From assembly GCA_020047885.1 (NCBI GenBank), contig JAIFNF010000265.1, positions 1-8,468 on the forward strand: DNA of 8,468 bases. The letters run 5' to 3'. Positions 1-6,726 of this stretch are shown here, in pieces. The notes below the pieces were generated by a model that was not told the origin of the DNA, did no database searches, and saw nothing but the letters and a program-made list of their open reading frames with translations. The position numbers were made by a program, and so were the translations under genes. The first letter of the stretch is position 1. Every line of letters starts with the position of its first letter. This stretch comes from Gammaproteobacteria bacterium. GTDB lineage: Bacteria; Pseudomonadota; Gammaproteobacteria; Competibacterales; Competibacteraceae.

Positions 1-879
1 GCCAATTTCCAGATCAGTTGGTTTGCCTGGTCCTTTGTCTCGGAGCCGGAGTTGCTGAGTCATCGGATGCATCAGTCGATTTTGCCCCGACCGCGCAACC
101 GGGCGATGATCGACCGGACCCGGCATTTTACTAACTATAAGGTGATCGACCGGCGGATTGTGAATCGCGGCATCGATATTGACCGGTTCGAACGCGACCA
201 TCGGATCCGTGTCACTCGTTATCATCCTATTGATGTCGATCGTCCAAACGTGGGTCGGGGTTCGGCGGGCGAAGGCACTATTCCCCTGTTTCGTCCCAGA
301 GTACTCGACAAAGGCGCGGATGTTCGGCCACCCGAATCAGCCAAGGTCCTACCGAGTGCCGTTCGGCGGCGAGAGGCGGTTCCACGGGATTTTCGGGACG
401 AGACGTCGACCAAACCTTGGGGAGAGCGGAAGGAGTCTGGTCGTCCCGACGCGACCGAGGCACCCAGAGAATACCGGCAGCGGCCTGCCATCGGACAGCC
501 CGAGCAGAGAGGAAGCGAGCCGTTTCAACCGCCGGAAGTACGCCGGGCGGTGCGGCCTGCGGAATCGCCTGCCGAACCCCGCCGGGAGTATGAGCGGTCG
601 CCGGCACCGGAAGTGCGCCGGGCGGTGCGTCCGTCCGAGTCCCCGTCTGCCGAACCCCGCCGGGAGTATGAGCGGTCGCCAACACCGGAAGTGCGCCGGG
701 CGGTGCGTCCGTCCGAGTCCCCGTCTGTCGAACCCCGCCGGGAGTATGAACGGTCGCCAGATCCGGAAGTGCGCCGGGCGGTGCGCCAATCCGAGTCGCC
801 TGCCCAACCACGCAGTGAGAGCCAGCCATTTGAACAGCGGGACATGCGGCGGGGCGCATTCCCGCCGGGGCGGGAGTGA
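1..879 (+). CDS. Arg/Pro-rich tandem-repeat protein of unknown function, 5'-truncated by window edge
   Basis: The reading frame is open from the first base of the window to a TGA at 877-879, giving 292 visible residues; the true start lies upstream, so the TTG at 52 is only an internal codon. The first 80 or so residues look folded: a Trp-rich piece (ISWFAWSFVSEPELL), then a basic stretch containing NYKVIDRRIVNRGIDIDRF. From memory, this 'T..TNY.VV...VVNRGID' pattern resembles the conserved end of DUF6600-type secreted hypothetical proteins, but I cannot confirm the family. The remainder is low-complexity, rich in Arg, Pro, Glu and Ser, with few hydrophobics, so probably disordered. It includes about four tandem repeats (separate entry). 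The N-terminus is missing, so a signal peptide cannot be assessed; an envelope or exported location is a guess. It converges on dapE with a 34-base gap. I assign no function. Confidence 0.72.
   Translation, partial: ANFQISWFAWSFVSEPELLSHRMHQSILPRPRNRAMIDRTRHFTNYKVIDRRIVNRGIDIDRFERDHRIRVTRYHPIDVDRPNVGRGSAGEGTIPLFRPRVLDKGADVRPPESAKVLPSAVRRREAVPRDFRDETSTKPWGERKESGRPDATEAPREYRQRPAIGQPEQRGSEPFQPPEVRRAVRPAESPAEPRREYERSPAPEVRRAVRPSESPSAEPRREYERSPTPEVRRAVRPSESPSVEPRREYERSPDPEVRRAVRQSESPAQPRSESQPFEQRDMRRGAFPPGRE
532..837 (+). repeat. Four tandem 75-78 bp coding repeats
   Basis: Units begin at 532, 607, 685 and 763, each opening with codons for PEVRRAV and, in the first three, ending in EPRREYERSP plus a variable residue. 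Unit lengths are 75, 78 and 78 bp, and the fourth is degenerate after its first half. Units two and three differ at only 5 of 78 bases, including the last codon (ACA versus GAT), so this is recent duplication or ongoing homogenisation rather than old divergence. Period lengths are multiples of three, so copy-number change would keep the frame. The repeats also create several long spurious open frames on both strands. Confidence 0.9.
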
Positions 880-913
880 GCGTTGCCAGTTTGCAACTCG
901 CCAGCCGGGCGGC

Positions 914-2071
914 TCAGACCAGCAATCGGGTCAAAATGCCCTGATACAGCCGACTGAGCCGCTCCAGATCGTCCACAATGACCCGCTCATTGATTTTGTG
1001 GATGGTGGCGTTGAGGGGGCCCAGTTCAATGACCTGAGCACCGGTAGGCGCAATGAAACGGCCATCAGACGTGCCGCCACTGGTGGATAATTCAGGTTGC
1101 CGACCGGTCTCGGTATGAATGGCTTCCACAGCGGCGGCAACCAGTTCACCAAGTGCGGTGAAAAAGGGCATCCCGGAGAGATTCCATTCCAAATCGTACT
1201 GAAAAATCTGTCCGGTTTTAACCTCTTCATTCAACAAACCGGTGTCAATGATCAGCCGGGTGCGTTCTTGAAGTTGTTGAACCGTGACCGCCGGCGAGAA
1301 GCGGAAATTGAAGAGCATCTCCAAATCGCCGGGAATGACGTTCGTTGCGCCGGTTCCCGAACGCAGGTTGGAAATCTGGAACGAAGTCGGCGGGAAGGCT
1401 TCGTGACCATGATCCCAGACTTCATCAACCAGCGCCGTGAGGATCGCTCCCATCGTGTGGATGGGATTCTGCGCCAGGTGCGGATAGGCGACATGACCCT
1501 GAGTCCCACGCAGCATCAGCCGACCGTTCAATGAACCGCGCCGACCAATTTTCAGCGTGTCGCCGAGTTCAGCGGAGCAAGACGGTTCACCGACCAGGCA
1601 CCAGTGAATGTTCTCACCATGCTGTTCCAGCCACTCCACCACCTTGACCGTGCCATTGACCGCCATTCCTTCTTCATCGCTGGTGATCAGGAAGGCGATA
1701 GAGCCACGCGGTTGCGGATGGTCAGCCAGGAAGCGTTCAACCGCGGTGATCATCGCCGCCAGACTGCCCTTCATATCCGCCGCGCCGCGCCCATACAGGC
1801 AGCCGTCGCGGATTTCCGGGGTAAAGGGCGGCGATGACCATTGATCCAGCGGGCCGGGCGGCACCACGTCGGTATGCCCGGCGAAGGCGAATAGCGGTTC
1901 TGCATCGCCGTAACGCGCCCAGAAGTTGTCCACCTCGCCAAAACGCAACCGCTCGACCCGGAAGCCCAGCACGGTCAGACGGGCGATCAGCAAGGCCTGA
2001 CAATCGGCATCTTCCGGGGTGATGGAAGGGCAACGGATCAGATCCATCGCCAGGGCAAGCGTCGAATTCAT
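914..2071 (-). CDS. dapE: Succinyl-diaminopimelate desuccinylase
   Basis: DapE is a zinc-dependent cytoplasmic M20-family amidohydrolase that splits N-succinyl-LL-2,6-diaminopimelate into succinate and LL-diaminopimelate in the succinylase branch of lysine and peptidoglycan-precursor synthesis. From the ATG at 2071 it has 385 residues, close to the roughly 375 of E. coli. The di-zinc signature is complete: His66 in FAGHTDVVP, bridging Asp99 in GRGAADMKG, Glu133/Glu134 in TSDEEG (general base and ligand), Glu162 in VGEPS and His358 in [20 protein letters not shown] (residues 329-339) is the DapE-specific substrate loop and separates it from ArgE-type relatives. A TTG one codon upstream could also be read as a start, but the ATG is better placed behind GAGGG. 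It overlaps the dapD stop by one base (TGATG), implying translational coupling in one operon. Confidence 0.97.
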   Translation of the reverse strand: MNSTLALAMDLIRCPSITPEDADCQALLIARLTVLGFRVERLRFGEVDNFWARYGDAEPLFAFAGHTDVVPPGPLDQWSSPPFTPEIRDGCLYGRGAADMKGSLAAMITAVERFLADHPQPRGSIAFLITSDEEGMAVNGTVKVVEWLEQHGENIHWCLVGEPSCSAELGDTLKIGRRGSLNGRLMLRGTQGHVAYPHLAQNPIHTMGAILTALVDEVWDHGHEAFPPTSFQISNLRSGTGATNVIPGDLEMLFNFRFSPAVTVQQLQERTRLIIDTGLLNEEVKTGQIFQYDLEWNLSGMPFFTALGELVAAAVEAIHTETGRQPELSTSGGTSDGRFIAPTGAQVIELGPLNATIHKINERVIVDDLERLSRLYQGILTRLLV

Positions 2072-2889
2072 CAATCCCTCAGCAACTCGTTCAGGCCGAC
2101 CCGGCTGCGGGTCTTTTCATCCACCTGCTTGATGATGATCGCGCAATACAGGCTATGACTGCCATCTGGAGCGGGCAGTGCGCCAGGGACGACGACGGAA
2201 CCGGCCGGAATCCGGCCATAGTTCACTTCGCCGGTCAGCCGGTTATAAATCTTGGTGCTCTGGCCGATGTAAACGCCCATGGAAATGACCGAGCCGCGTT
2301 CGACAATCACCCCTTCCACCACTTCCGAACGGGCGCCAATAAAACAGTCATCTTCAATAATCGTTGGACTAGCCTGCAACGGCTCTAGCACGCCGCCGAT
2401 GCCAACGCCGCCTGAGAGGTGAACATTTTTGCCGATCTGCGCACAGGAGCCGACCGTCGCCCAGGTATCAACCATAGTCCCGGAATCGACATACGCGCCA
2501 ATATTGACATAAGAAGGCATCAGCACCACGCCGGGGGCGATGTAGGAACCGCGCCGGGCGGCCGCTGGCGGGACCACGCGCACCCCGGCCGCCAGAAAGT
2601 CGTTCTCGCCATAGTCCGCATACTTGGGCGGCACTTTATCGAAGTAATTGGTGTAACCATCGCGGATGATCACGTTATCGTTCAGGCGGAAGCACAGCAG
2701 CACGGCCTTCTTCAACCACGGATTAACTACCCAGGCACCATTGCGCGGCTCAGCCACGCGTGCTTTGCCCAGTTCCAGCAGACCTAGCGCTTCTTCAACC
2801 GCTTCACGCAACGCTGTCGGGGCGCTGGCGGGATCCAGTTCCGCACGGCGCTCAAAGGCGTCTTCAATAATCCGTTGTAATTCAGTCAT
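2071..2889 (-). CDS. dapD: 2,3,4,5-tetrahydropyridine-2,6-dicarboxylate N-succinyltransferase
   Basis: DapD transfers succinyl from succinyl-CoA to tetrahydrodipicolinate, opening the ring to N-succinyl-2-amino-6-ketopimelate; it acts as a cytoplasmic trimer. The 272-residue product matches the family's usual length of about 274. Residues 1-100 form the helical N-terminal domain ([15 protein letters not shown], then FDKVPPKY). Residues about 105-240 are the hexapeptide left-handed beta-helix, with the strongly conserved block [20 protein letters not shown] (131-150), [16 protein letters not shown] (157-172) and [20 protein letters not shown] (186-205). The C-terminal [14 protein letters not shown] segment is also typical. 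The ATG at 2889 has a GAGGA Shine-Dalgarno nine bases upstream (2903-2899). It is the first gene of the dapD-dapE pair and is divergent from glgE. No convincing minus-strand promoter could be picked out. Confidence 0.98.
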   Translation of the reverse strand: MTELQRIIEDAFERRAELDPASAPTALREAVEEALGLLELGKARVAEPRNGAWVVNPWLKKAVLLCFRLNDNVIIRDGYTNYFDKVPPKYADYGENDFLAAGVRVVPPAAARRGSYIAPGVVLMPSYVNIGAYVDSGTMVDTWATVGSCAQIGKNVHLSGGVGIGGVLEPLQASPTIIEDDCFIGARSEVVEGVIVERGSVISMGVYIGQSTKIYNRLTGEVNYGRIPAGSVVVPGALPAPDGSHSLYCAIIIKQVDEKTRSRVGLNELLRD

Positions 2890-2934
2890 CAGTCAACATC
2901 CTCGGGCAGGGGCGGCGTTCCTGCACGTCAAGGT

Positions 2935-2963
2935 TTGGGAAAGCCGCGAAAAACCGTCATAAT
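2935..2963 (+). promoter_or_regulatory. Candidate sigma70-type promoter for glgE
   Basis: A -35-like TTGGGA (2935-2940, four of six consensus bases) and a -10-like CATAAT (2958-2963, five of six) are separated by exactly 17 bases in the dapD/glgE divergent gap. Transcription would start near 2970, giving a leader of about 118 bases before the glgE ATG. The match is by eye and the -35 is weak. A TATAAA at 3037-3042 is an alternative -10 but lacks a recognisable -35 at proper spacing. Confidence 0.42.
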
Positions 2964-2986
2964 ACTAAGGGATCAGAGTCCAGGCT

Positions 2987-3023
2987 CCGGGTATCACGCT
3001 CCAGACAGACCAGCAGATACCGG
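2987..3023 (+). promoter_or_regulatory. Inverted repeat in the glgE leader
   Basis: CCGGGTATC (2987-2995) and GATACCGG (3016-3023) are complementary over eight base pairs with one bulged G, enclosing a 20-base loop. If transcription begins near 2970 this hairpin sits in the 5' leader of glgE, about 65 bases before the start codon. It could equally be a DNA operator. There is no following T-tract, so it is not an intrinsic terminator. Confidence 0.3.
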
Positions 3024-3040
3024 ATACTGGTACCTTTATA

Positions 3041-3060
3041 AACGAAAACTAACGAAAATC
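3041..3060 (+). repeat. Direct repeat AACGAAAA x2 ahead of the glgE ribosome-binding site
   Basis: AACGAAAACT (3041-3050) is followed immediately by AACGAAAATC (3051-3060). The ten-base period equals about one helical turn, and the pair lies 15 bases upstream of the GAGGA Shine-Dalgarno (3075-3079). It could be a protein-binding site or an unstructured A-rich translation enhancer; the sequence alone does not decide. Confidence 0.4.
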
Positions 3061-3087
3061 CATGCCAGCCCAACGAGGATTACCAGT

Positions 3088-5292
3088 ATGTCCAGAAAGA
3101 CCGTGGCGGATGACCGGAAGCGGGGCGTCCCCGAACCTGTAAAGGCCGCAGGAAGCGTGAGCCAGTCGGCGGTTCCTGTTCCTTCTTCTACGCCAGTCGC
3201 AGCGCAAAGCAAAATGGTGGTCGCGCCGAAGGTAGAACCCGCTCCAGTCTCGACCGTTGCTCCGGCTCCGACGCTAGAACTTGACCTCGTGACAACGGCG
3301 GTCGATGGGCGCAAACGCATCATTATCGAAGGGATCAGCCCGGCGGTGGATGGCGGGCGGTTCCCCATCAAGCGCACCGTGGGCGAAATTGTCGCCGTGG
3401 AAGCCGATGCGTTCACTGATGGCCATGATGCGCTGTGTTGTGTGTTGCAATATCGTAAAGCGGGTGAAACAGCTTGGCAGGAAGTGCCGATGCTGGCGCT
3501 GGTGAATGACCGTTGGCGCGGTGAGTTCACCGTAGCGGAACTGGGCCGCTATGAGTACACCATTTTCGCCTGGGTCGATCATTTCAAATCCTGGCGGCAT
3601 GATCTGGGGCGCTGGGTGCAGCCCGAAGATGTTGCGTTGTCCCTGCGGGTTGGCAATGAATTGGTCAGCAAGGCCGGGCAACGAGTGGCCGGCATGGATG
3701 GCCACTGGTTAACGCAGCGGGCGGCGGAACTGGTGAGTTCCCAGGATCTGGAAGCGCGTCGCCAACTGGGGCTGGATGAAGAACTGGCGCAGATGATGTT
3801 CCGCCACGCCGACCGGACTCTGGCGTTGAGCTACGGCAAAGAGTTTGGCGTCACGGTCGAAGATGAGCGCGCCCGGTTTAGCACCTGGTATGAAATGTTT
3901 CCCCGCTCGTGCAGTCCGGTTCCCGGCAAGCATGGCACGTTCAAGGATTGCGAAGCCTGGTTGCCGCGTCTGGCCGGCATGGGCTTTGATGTCCTGTACT
4001 TCCCGCCGATTCATCCCGTCGGTCGGGTCAACCGTAAGGGCAAGAACAACACGCTGACGCCCGGTCCCGATGATGTGGGCAGTCCCTGGGCGATTGGTTC
4101 GACGGAAGGCGGCCACAAGAGCATTCTCCCGGAACTCGGGACGCTGGAGGAGTTCTCCAGCCTGGTGCAAAAAGCCCGGGAACAGGGCATCGACATTGCG
4201 CTGGACATTGCGCTGCAATGTGCGCCCGATCATCCCTATGTGGAAGCGCACCCCGACTGGTTCCGCTGGCGGCCGGATGGCACCGTGCAGTACGCCGAGA
4301 ATCCGCCCAAGAAGTATCAGGACATTTACCCGTTCAATTTCGAAACCGCCGACTGGCAGGCGCTGTGGACGGAGATCAAGAGCATCTTCGAGTTCTGGAT
4401 TGAGCAGGGGGTACGCATTTTCCGTGTGGATAATCCGCATACCAAGCCGTTCGCGATGTGGGAATGGCTGATCAGCGAGGTCAAGAAGAACACGCCCGAC
4501 GCCATTTTCCTGGCCGAAGCCTTTACCCGCCCCAAGGTCATGCACCGACTGGCCAAGCTGGGCTACACCCAGTCCTACACCTACTATGCCTGGCGTAACA
4601 CCAAGTGGGAATTGACCGAGTATTTAATCGAGCTGTGTCAGGGGCCGGGTCGCGAATATTTCCGCCCCAACTTCTGGCCCAATACCCCGGATATTCTGAC
4701 CGAGGCTTTGCAATTCGGCGGGAAGCCGATGTTCATGTCCCGGTTGGTGATGGCCGCAACCATGACCGCCAATTACGGCATTTATGGACCGGCTTATGAA
4801 ATGATGGAACATATCGCGGTCAAACACGGCAGCGAGGAGTATCTGGACTCGGAGAAATACCAATTGCGCCAGCGCGGTTTTCAGGATCTGGATGGACCGG
4901 ACAGCCTGCGCGAATACATTGCGCTGGTGAACCGCATCCGCAAGCGTAATCCGGCGTTGCAATCCGACTGGGGTCTGCAAGTGCATCAGGTTGATAACGA
5001 TCACATCCTCTGCTACAGCAAGGCCAATGAGGATCGTTCCAATGTGATCCTGGTGGTGGTGAACCTTGATCCGAACTACACCCAGGCCGGTTGGACCGGA
5101 TTGGATCTGGAGGCGCTGGGCGTGGATCTGTTCCAGCCCTTCCAGGTGCATGACCTGTTGAGTGGCGCTCATTATATTTGGAATGGCCCGCGTAATTATG
5201 TGGAGCTGAATCCGCACCGGATGCCGGCGCACATCTTCCGGATTCGCAGCGGTCTGCATACCGAGCGCGATTTTGCAACGTTTGAGGGTTAG
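3088..5292 (+). CDS. glgE: Alpha-1,4-glucan:maltose-1-phosphate maltosyltransferase
   Basis: GlgE is a GH13_3 enzyme that transfers maltose from alpha-maltose-1-phosphate to the non-reducing end of an alpha-1,4-glucan, releasing phosphate. The ATG at 3088 is chosen because GAGGA lies eight bases upstream; the frame stays open back to about 2935 without a ribosome-binding site. The product is 734 residues. Residues 1-65 are Ala/Pro/Val/Ser-rich and look disordered; 66-190 form the N-terminal beta-sandwich domain; the (beta/alpha)8 domain starts near 265 (STWYEMFPRS). Catalytic residues are visible: nucleophile Asp448 in FRVDNPHTKP, acid/base Glu477 in LAEAFTRP, and Asp535 in NTPDIL. Their spacing (29, then 58) matches that remembered for the Streptomyces enzyme (394, 423, 480). 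The C-terminal beta domain covers about 630-725. The insert NRKGKNNTLTPGPDDVGSPW (315-334) is also typical of GlgE. It is the first gene of a glucan cluster with glgC 98 bases downstream. Confidence 0.96.
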   Translation: MSRKTVADDRKRGVPEPVKAAGSVSQSAVPVPSSTPVAAQSKMVVAPKVEPAPVSTVAPAPTLELDLVTTAVDGRKRIIIEGISPAVDGGRFPIKRTVGEIVAVEADAFTDGHDALCCVLQYRKAGETAWQEVPMLALVNDRWRGEFTVAELGRYEYTIFAWVDHFKSWRHDLGRWVQPEDVALSLRVGNELVSKAGQRVAGMDGHWLTQRAAELVSSQDLEARRQLGLDEELAQMMFRHADRTLALSYGKEFGVTVEDERARFSTWYEMFPRSCSPVPGKHGTFKDCEAWLPRLAGMGFDVLYFPPIHPVGRVNRKGKNNTLTPGPDDVGSPWAIGSTEGGHKSILPELGTLEEFSSLVQKAREQGIDIALDIALQCAPDHPYVEAHPDWFRWRPDGTVQYAENPPKKYQDIYPFNFETADWQALWTEIKSIFEFWIEQGVRIFRVDNPHTKPFAMWEWLISEVKKNTPDAIFLAEAFTRPKVMHRLAKLGYTQSYTYYAWRNTKWELTEYLIELCQGPGREYFRPNFWPNTPDILTEALQFGGKPMFMSRLVMAATMTANYGIYGPAYEMMEHIAVKHGSEEYLDSEKYQLRQRGFQDLDGPDSLREYIALVNRIRKRNPALQSDWGLQVHQVDNDHILCYSKANEDRSNVILVVVNLDPNYTQAGWTGLDLEALGVDLFQPFQVHDLLSGAHYIWNGPRNYVELNPHRMPAHIFRIRSGLHTERDFATFEG

Positions 5293-5322
5293 ACTGTCTT
5301 TTCCACTATCCACTCAGCCATT

Positions 5323-5350
5323 GCCCCCAGGTAAAAATTACTATGGGGGT
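5323..5350 (+). promoter_or_regulatory. Hairpin in the glgE-glgC gap
   Basis: CCCCCA (5324-5329) pairs with TGGGGG (5344-5349), extendable by a G-T pair at 5323/5350. Inside it GTAA (5331-5334) pairs with TTAC (5338-5341) around an AAA loop, leaving a small 1x2 internal loop. No run of T follows, so it is not a standard intrinsic terminator. Its position 41 bases before the glgC start suggests mRNA processing, 3'-end protection of glgE message, or attenuation. Confidence 0.45.
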
Positions 5351-5390
5351 TCCGTGAATAACCCGTACTCGAAAAGAAGGATATACCACG

Positions 5391-6623
5391 ATGAAAAAGC
5401 CCAAAATTCTGGCGTTTGTGATGGCGGGTGGCGAAGGTGCCCGTCTGAGTCCATTGACTTCAAATGATTCCAAGCCCTCGTTGCCCTTCGGCAGTCGTTA
5501 CCGGATCGTGGACTTTGTCTTGAGCAATCTGCTCAACTCGGGAATTCAATCGATCTATATGCTGGTGCAATACAAATCCCAGTCGCTGATTGAGCATGTC
5601 CGCAAGGCGTGGGTCGTATCGCCGATGCGTAATGAAGAATTCGTGACCGTGGTGCCGCCGCAGATGATGCGGGGCGGTGACTGGTTTCAGGGAACGGCGG
5701 ATGCGGTCTACCAGAATATCAATCTGATCAAATTGCATAATCCCGATCTGGTGCTGGTATTTGGTGCGGATCATATTTACCGGATGGATCTCCAGCAGAT
5801 GGTGGACTTTCACTATGAGCGGGCGTCGGATGTGACCGTTGCCGCATTGCCAGTGCCGCTGGCAGACGCCCAAGGGTTTGGGGTGATTGCCGCCGACCAC
5901 GCGGGCCGGGTGAATGAATTCCAGGAAAAACCGACTAATCCGGCTCCGATGCCATCTGATCCCACTCGCGCCTACGCGTCGATGGGCAACTACCTGTTTA
6001 ATACCAAAGTGCTGGTGGATGCCCTCCAGGCAGCGAATGATCGCGGCGAACATGACTTTGGACAGCATGTATTGCCGAAGCTGAAAGAGACCCACCGGCT
6101 ATTTGCTTATGACTTCGCCACTAACAAGGTGCCGGGGACTAAGCCCTACGAAGAATTGGCCTACTGGCGGGATGTCGGGACGCGGGACGCCTATTTCGAG
6201 GCGCATCAGGACATGCTGGGGCTGCAACCCCGGTTCGACGTGTTCAATCCGCAATGGCGGATTTTCTCCAGTAATTACCAGGGGCCGGTGGCTCGGCTGA
6301 TCAAGGCTGATGTAGACAACAGTGTGATTGCCGCTGGTTCGATCGTGCGCGGGGCAAAAATTACCAATACCATCATTCGCCGCGAAGTGGATATCGAAAA
6401 TGATGTGGTGATTGAGGATTGCGTGATCCAGGACTATGTCCAGATCAAGCGCGGCGCGCGGCTGAAGCGGGCGATTATTGGCCAGTACAATGTGATCGAG
6501 GCGGGTACGCATATTGGCCACGATCTCGACCTGGATCGGCAGCGCTATAGCGTGACCGCTGGTGGCATCACGGTGGTCGGGCCGGGCGAGGTGGCCAACG
6601 CCATGCGAGCGTTTAGCGAGTAG
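5391..6623 (+). CDS. glgC: Glucose-1-phosphate adenylyltransferase (ADP-glucose pyrophosphorylase)
   Basis: GlgC converts ATP and glucose-1-phosphate to ADP-glucose and pyrophosphate, the committing step of bacterial glycogen synthesis. The 410-residue product starts at an ATG with AGAAGGA nine bases upstream. The nucleotidyltransferase domain covers about 6-275: [12 protein letters not shown] (12-23), KPSLPFG (28-34), GTADAVYQN (101-109), metal-binding Asp127 in [10 protein letters not shown], Lys180 in EFQEKP (equivalent to the glucose-1-phosphate-binding Lys195 of E. coli), SMGNYLF (197-203) and YWRDVGT (258-264). Residues about 295-395 form the C-terminal left-handed beta-helix. It lacks the roughly 15-residue N-terminal extension of the E. 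coli enzyme, and TSNDSKP stands where E. coli has TNKRAKP, so the activator-site Lys39/Arg40 are replaced by Asn25/Asp26. By eye it resembles actinobacterial GlgC ([11 protein letters not shown]) at least as much as the enteric one. Confidence 0.97.
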   Translation: MKKPKILAFVMAGGEGARLSPLTSNDSKPSLPFGSRYRIVDFVLSNLLNSGIQSIYMLVQYKSQSLIEHVRKAWVVSPMRNEEFVTVVPPQMMRGGDWFQGTADAVYQNINLIKLHNPDLVLVFGADHIYRMDLQQMVDFHYERASDVTVAALPVPLADAQGFGVIAADHAGRVNEFQEKPTNPAPMPSDPTRAYASMGNYLFNTKVLVDALQAANDRGEHDFGQHVLPKLKETHRLFAYDFATNKVPGTKPYEELAYWRDVGTRDAYFEAHQDMLGLQPRFDVFNPQWRIFSSNYQGPVARLIKADVDNSVIAAGSIVRGAKITNTIIRREVDIENDVVIEDCVIQDYVQIKRGARLKRAIIGQYNVIEAGTHIGHDLDLDRQRYSVTAGGITVVGPGEVANAMRAFSE

Positions 6624-6629
6624 CAGATC

Positions 6630-6723
6630 GGGGTTCGGGATTCGGGATTCGGGAAAAAATGCCTCCCACCCCCGATTCCCGCCCCCCGATTCCCGCCCCC
6701 TGATTCCCCGATTCCTGATTCCC
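6630..6723. repeat. Intergenic GGGATTC/GATTCCC heptamer repeat, partly inverted
   Basis: Almost the entire glgC-glgX gap is made of one heptamer family. The left arm (6630-6653) reads GGGTTC, GGGATTC, GGGATTC, GGG. The right arm carries GATTCC(C) at 6674, 6688, 6702, 6710 and 6717, separated by C-rich spacers. GGGATTCGGG (6644-6653) can pair with CCCGATTCCC (6671-6680) at nine of ten positions with one T-T mismatch around a 17-base loop; a second helix using outer units is possible with a seven-base bulge. I recall similar heptads in intergenic regions of gammaproteobacteria such as xanthomonads. Reverse-strand translation gives the [11 protein letters not shown] type of artefact often seen as false proteins. 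Confidence 0.85.
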
Positions 6724-6726
6724 AGT

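Noticed and set aside
278..896. Several minus-strand open frames of 120-190 codons opposite the repeat gene
   Set aside because: Their periodic sequences mirror the same 78-base repeats and none shows a ribosome-binding site or recognisable domain.
882..914. Possible bidirectional terminator between the repeat gene and dapE: GTTGC/GCAAC (882-897) and AGCC/GGCT (903-914)
   Set aside because: The stems are only four to five pairs, no T-tract follows on either strand, and the second runs into the dapE stop codon.
179..1090. Long plus-strand open frame (303 codons) running from the repeat protein into the dapE 3' end
   Set aside because: It overlaps the repeat gene in another frame and then lies antisense to dapE; its content is a frame-shifted image of the tandem repeats. 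GC-rich repeats of period divisible by three keep several frames open.
2903..2931. TTGACG on the minus strand (2931-2926) as a -35 for dapD
   Set aside because: The position 16-18 bases downstream reads GC-rich (near TGCCCG) and offers no -10, so I could not call a dapD promoter.
3709..4545. Minus-strand open frame of 278 codons opposite glgE
   Set aside because: It is fully antisense to the conserved catalytic domain of GlgE, has no domain that I recognise, and fits a GC-rich antisense shadow.
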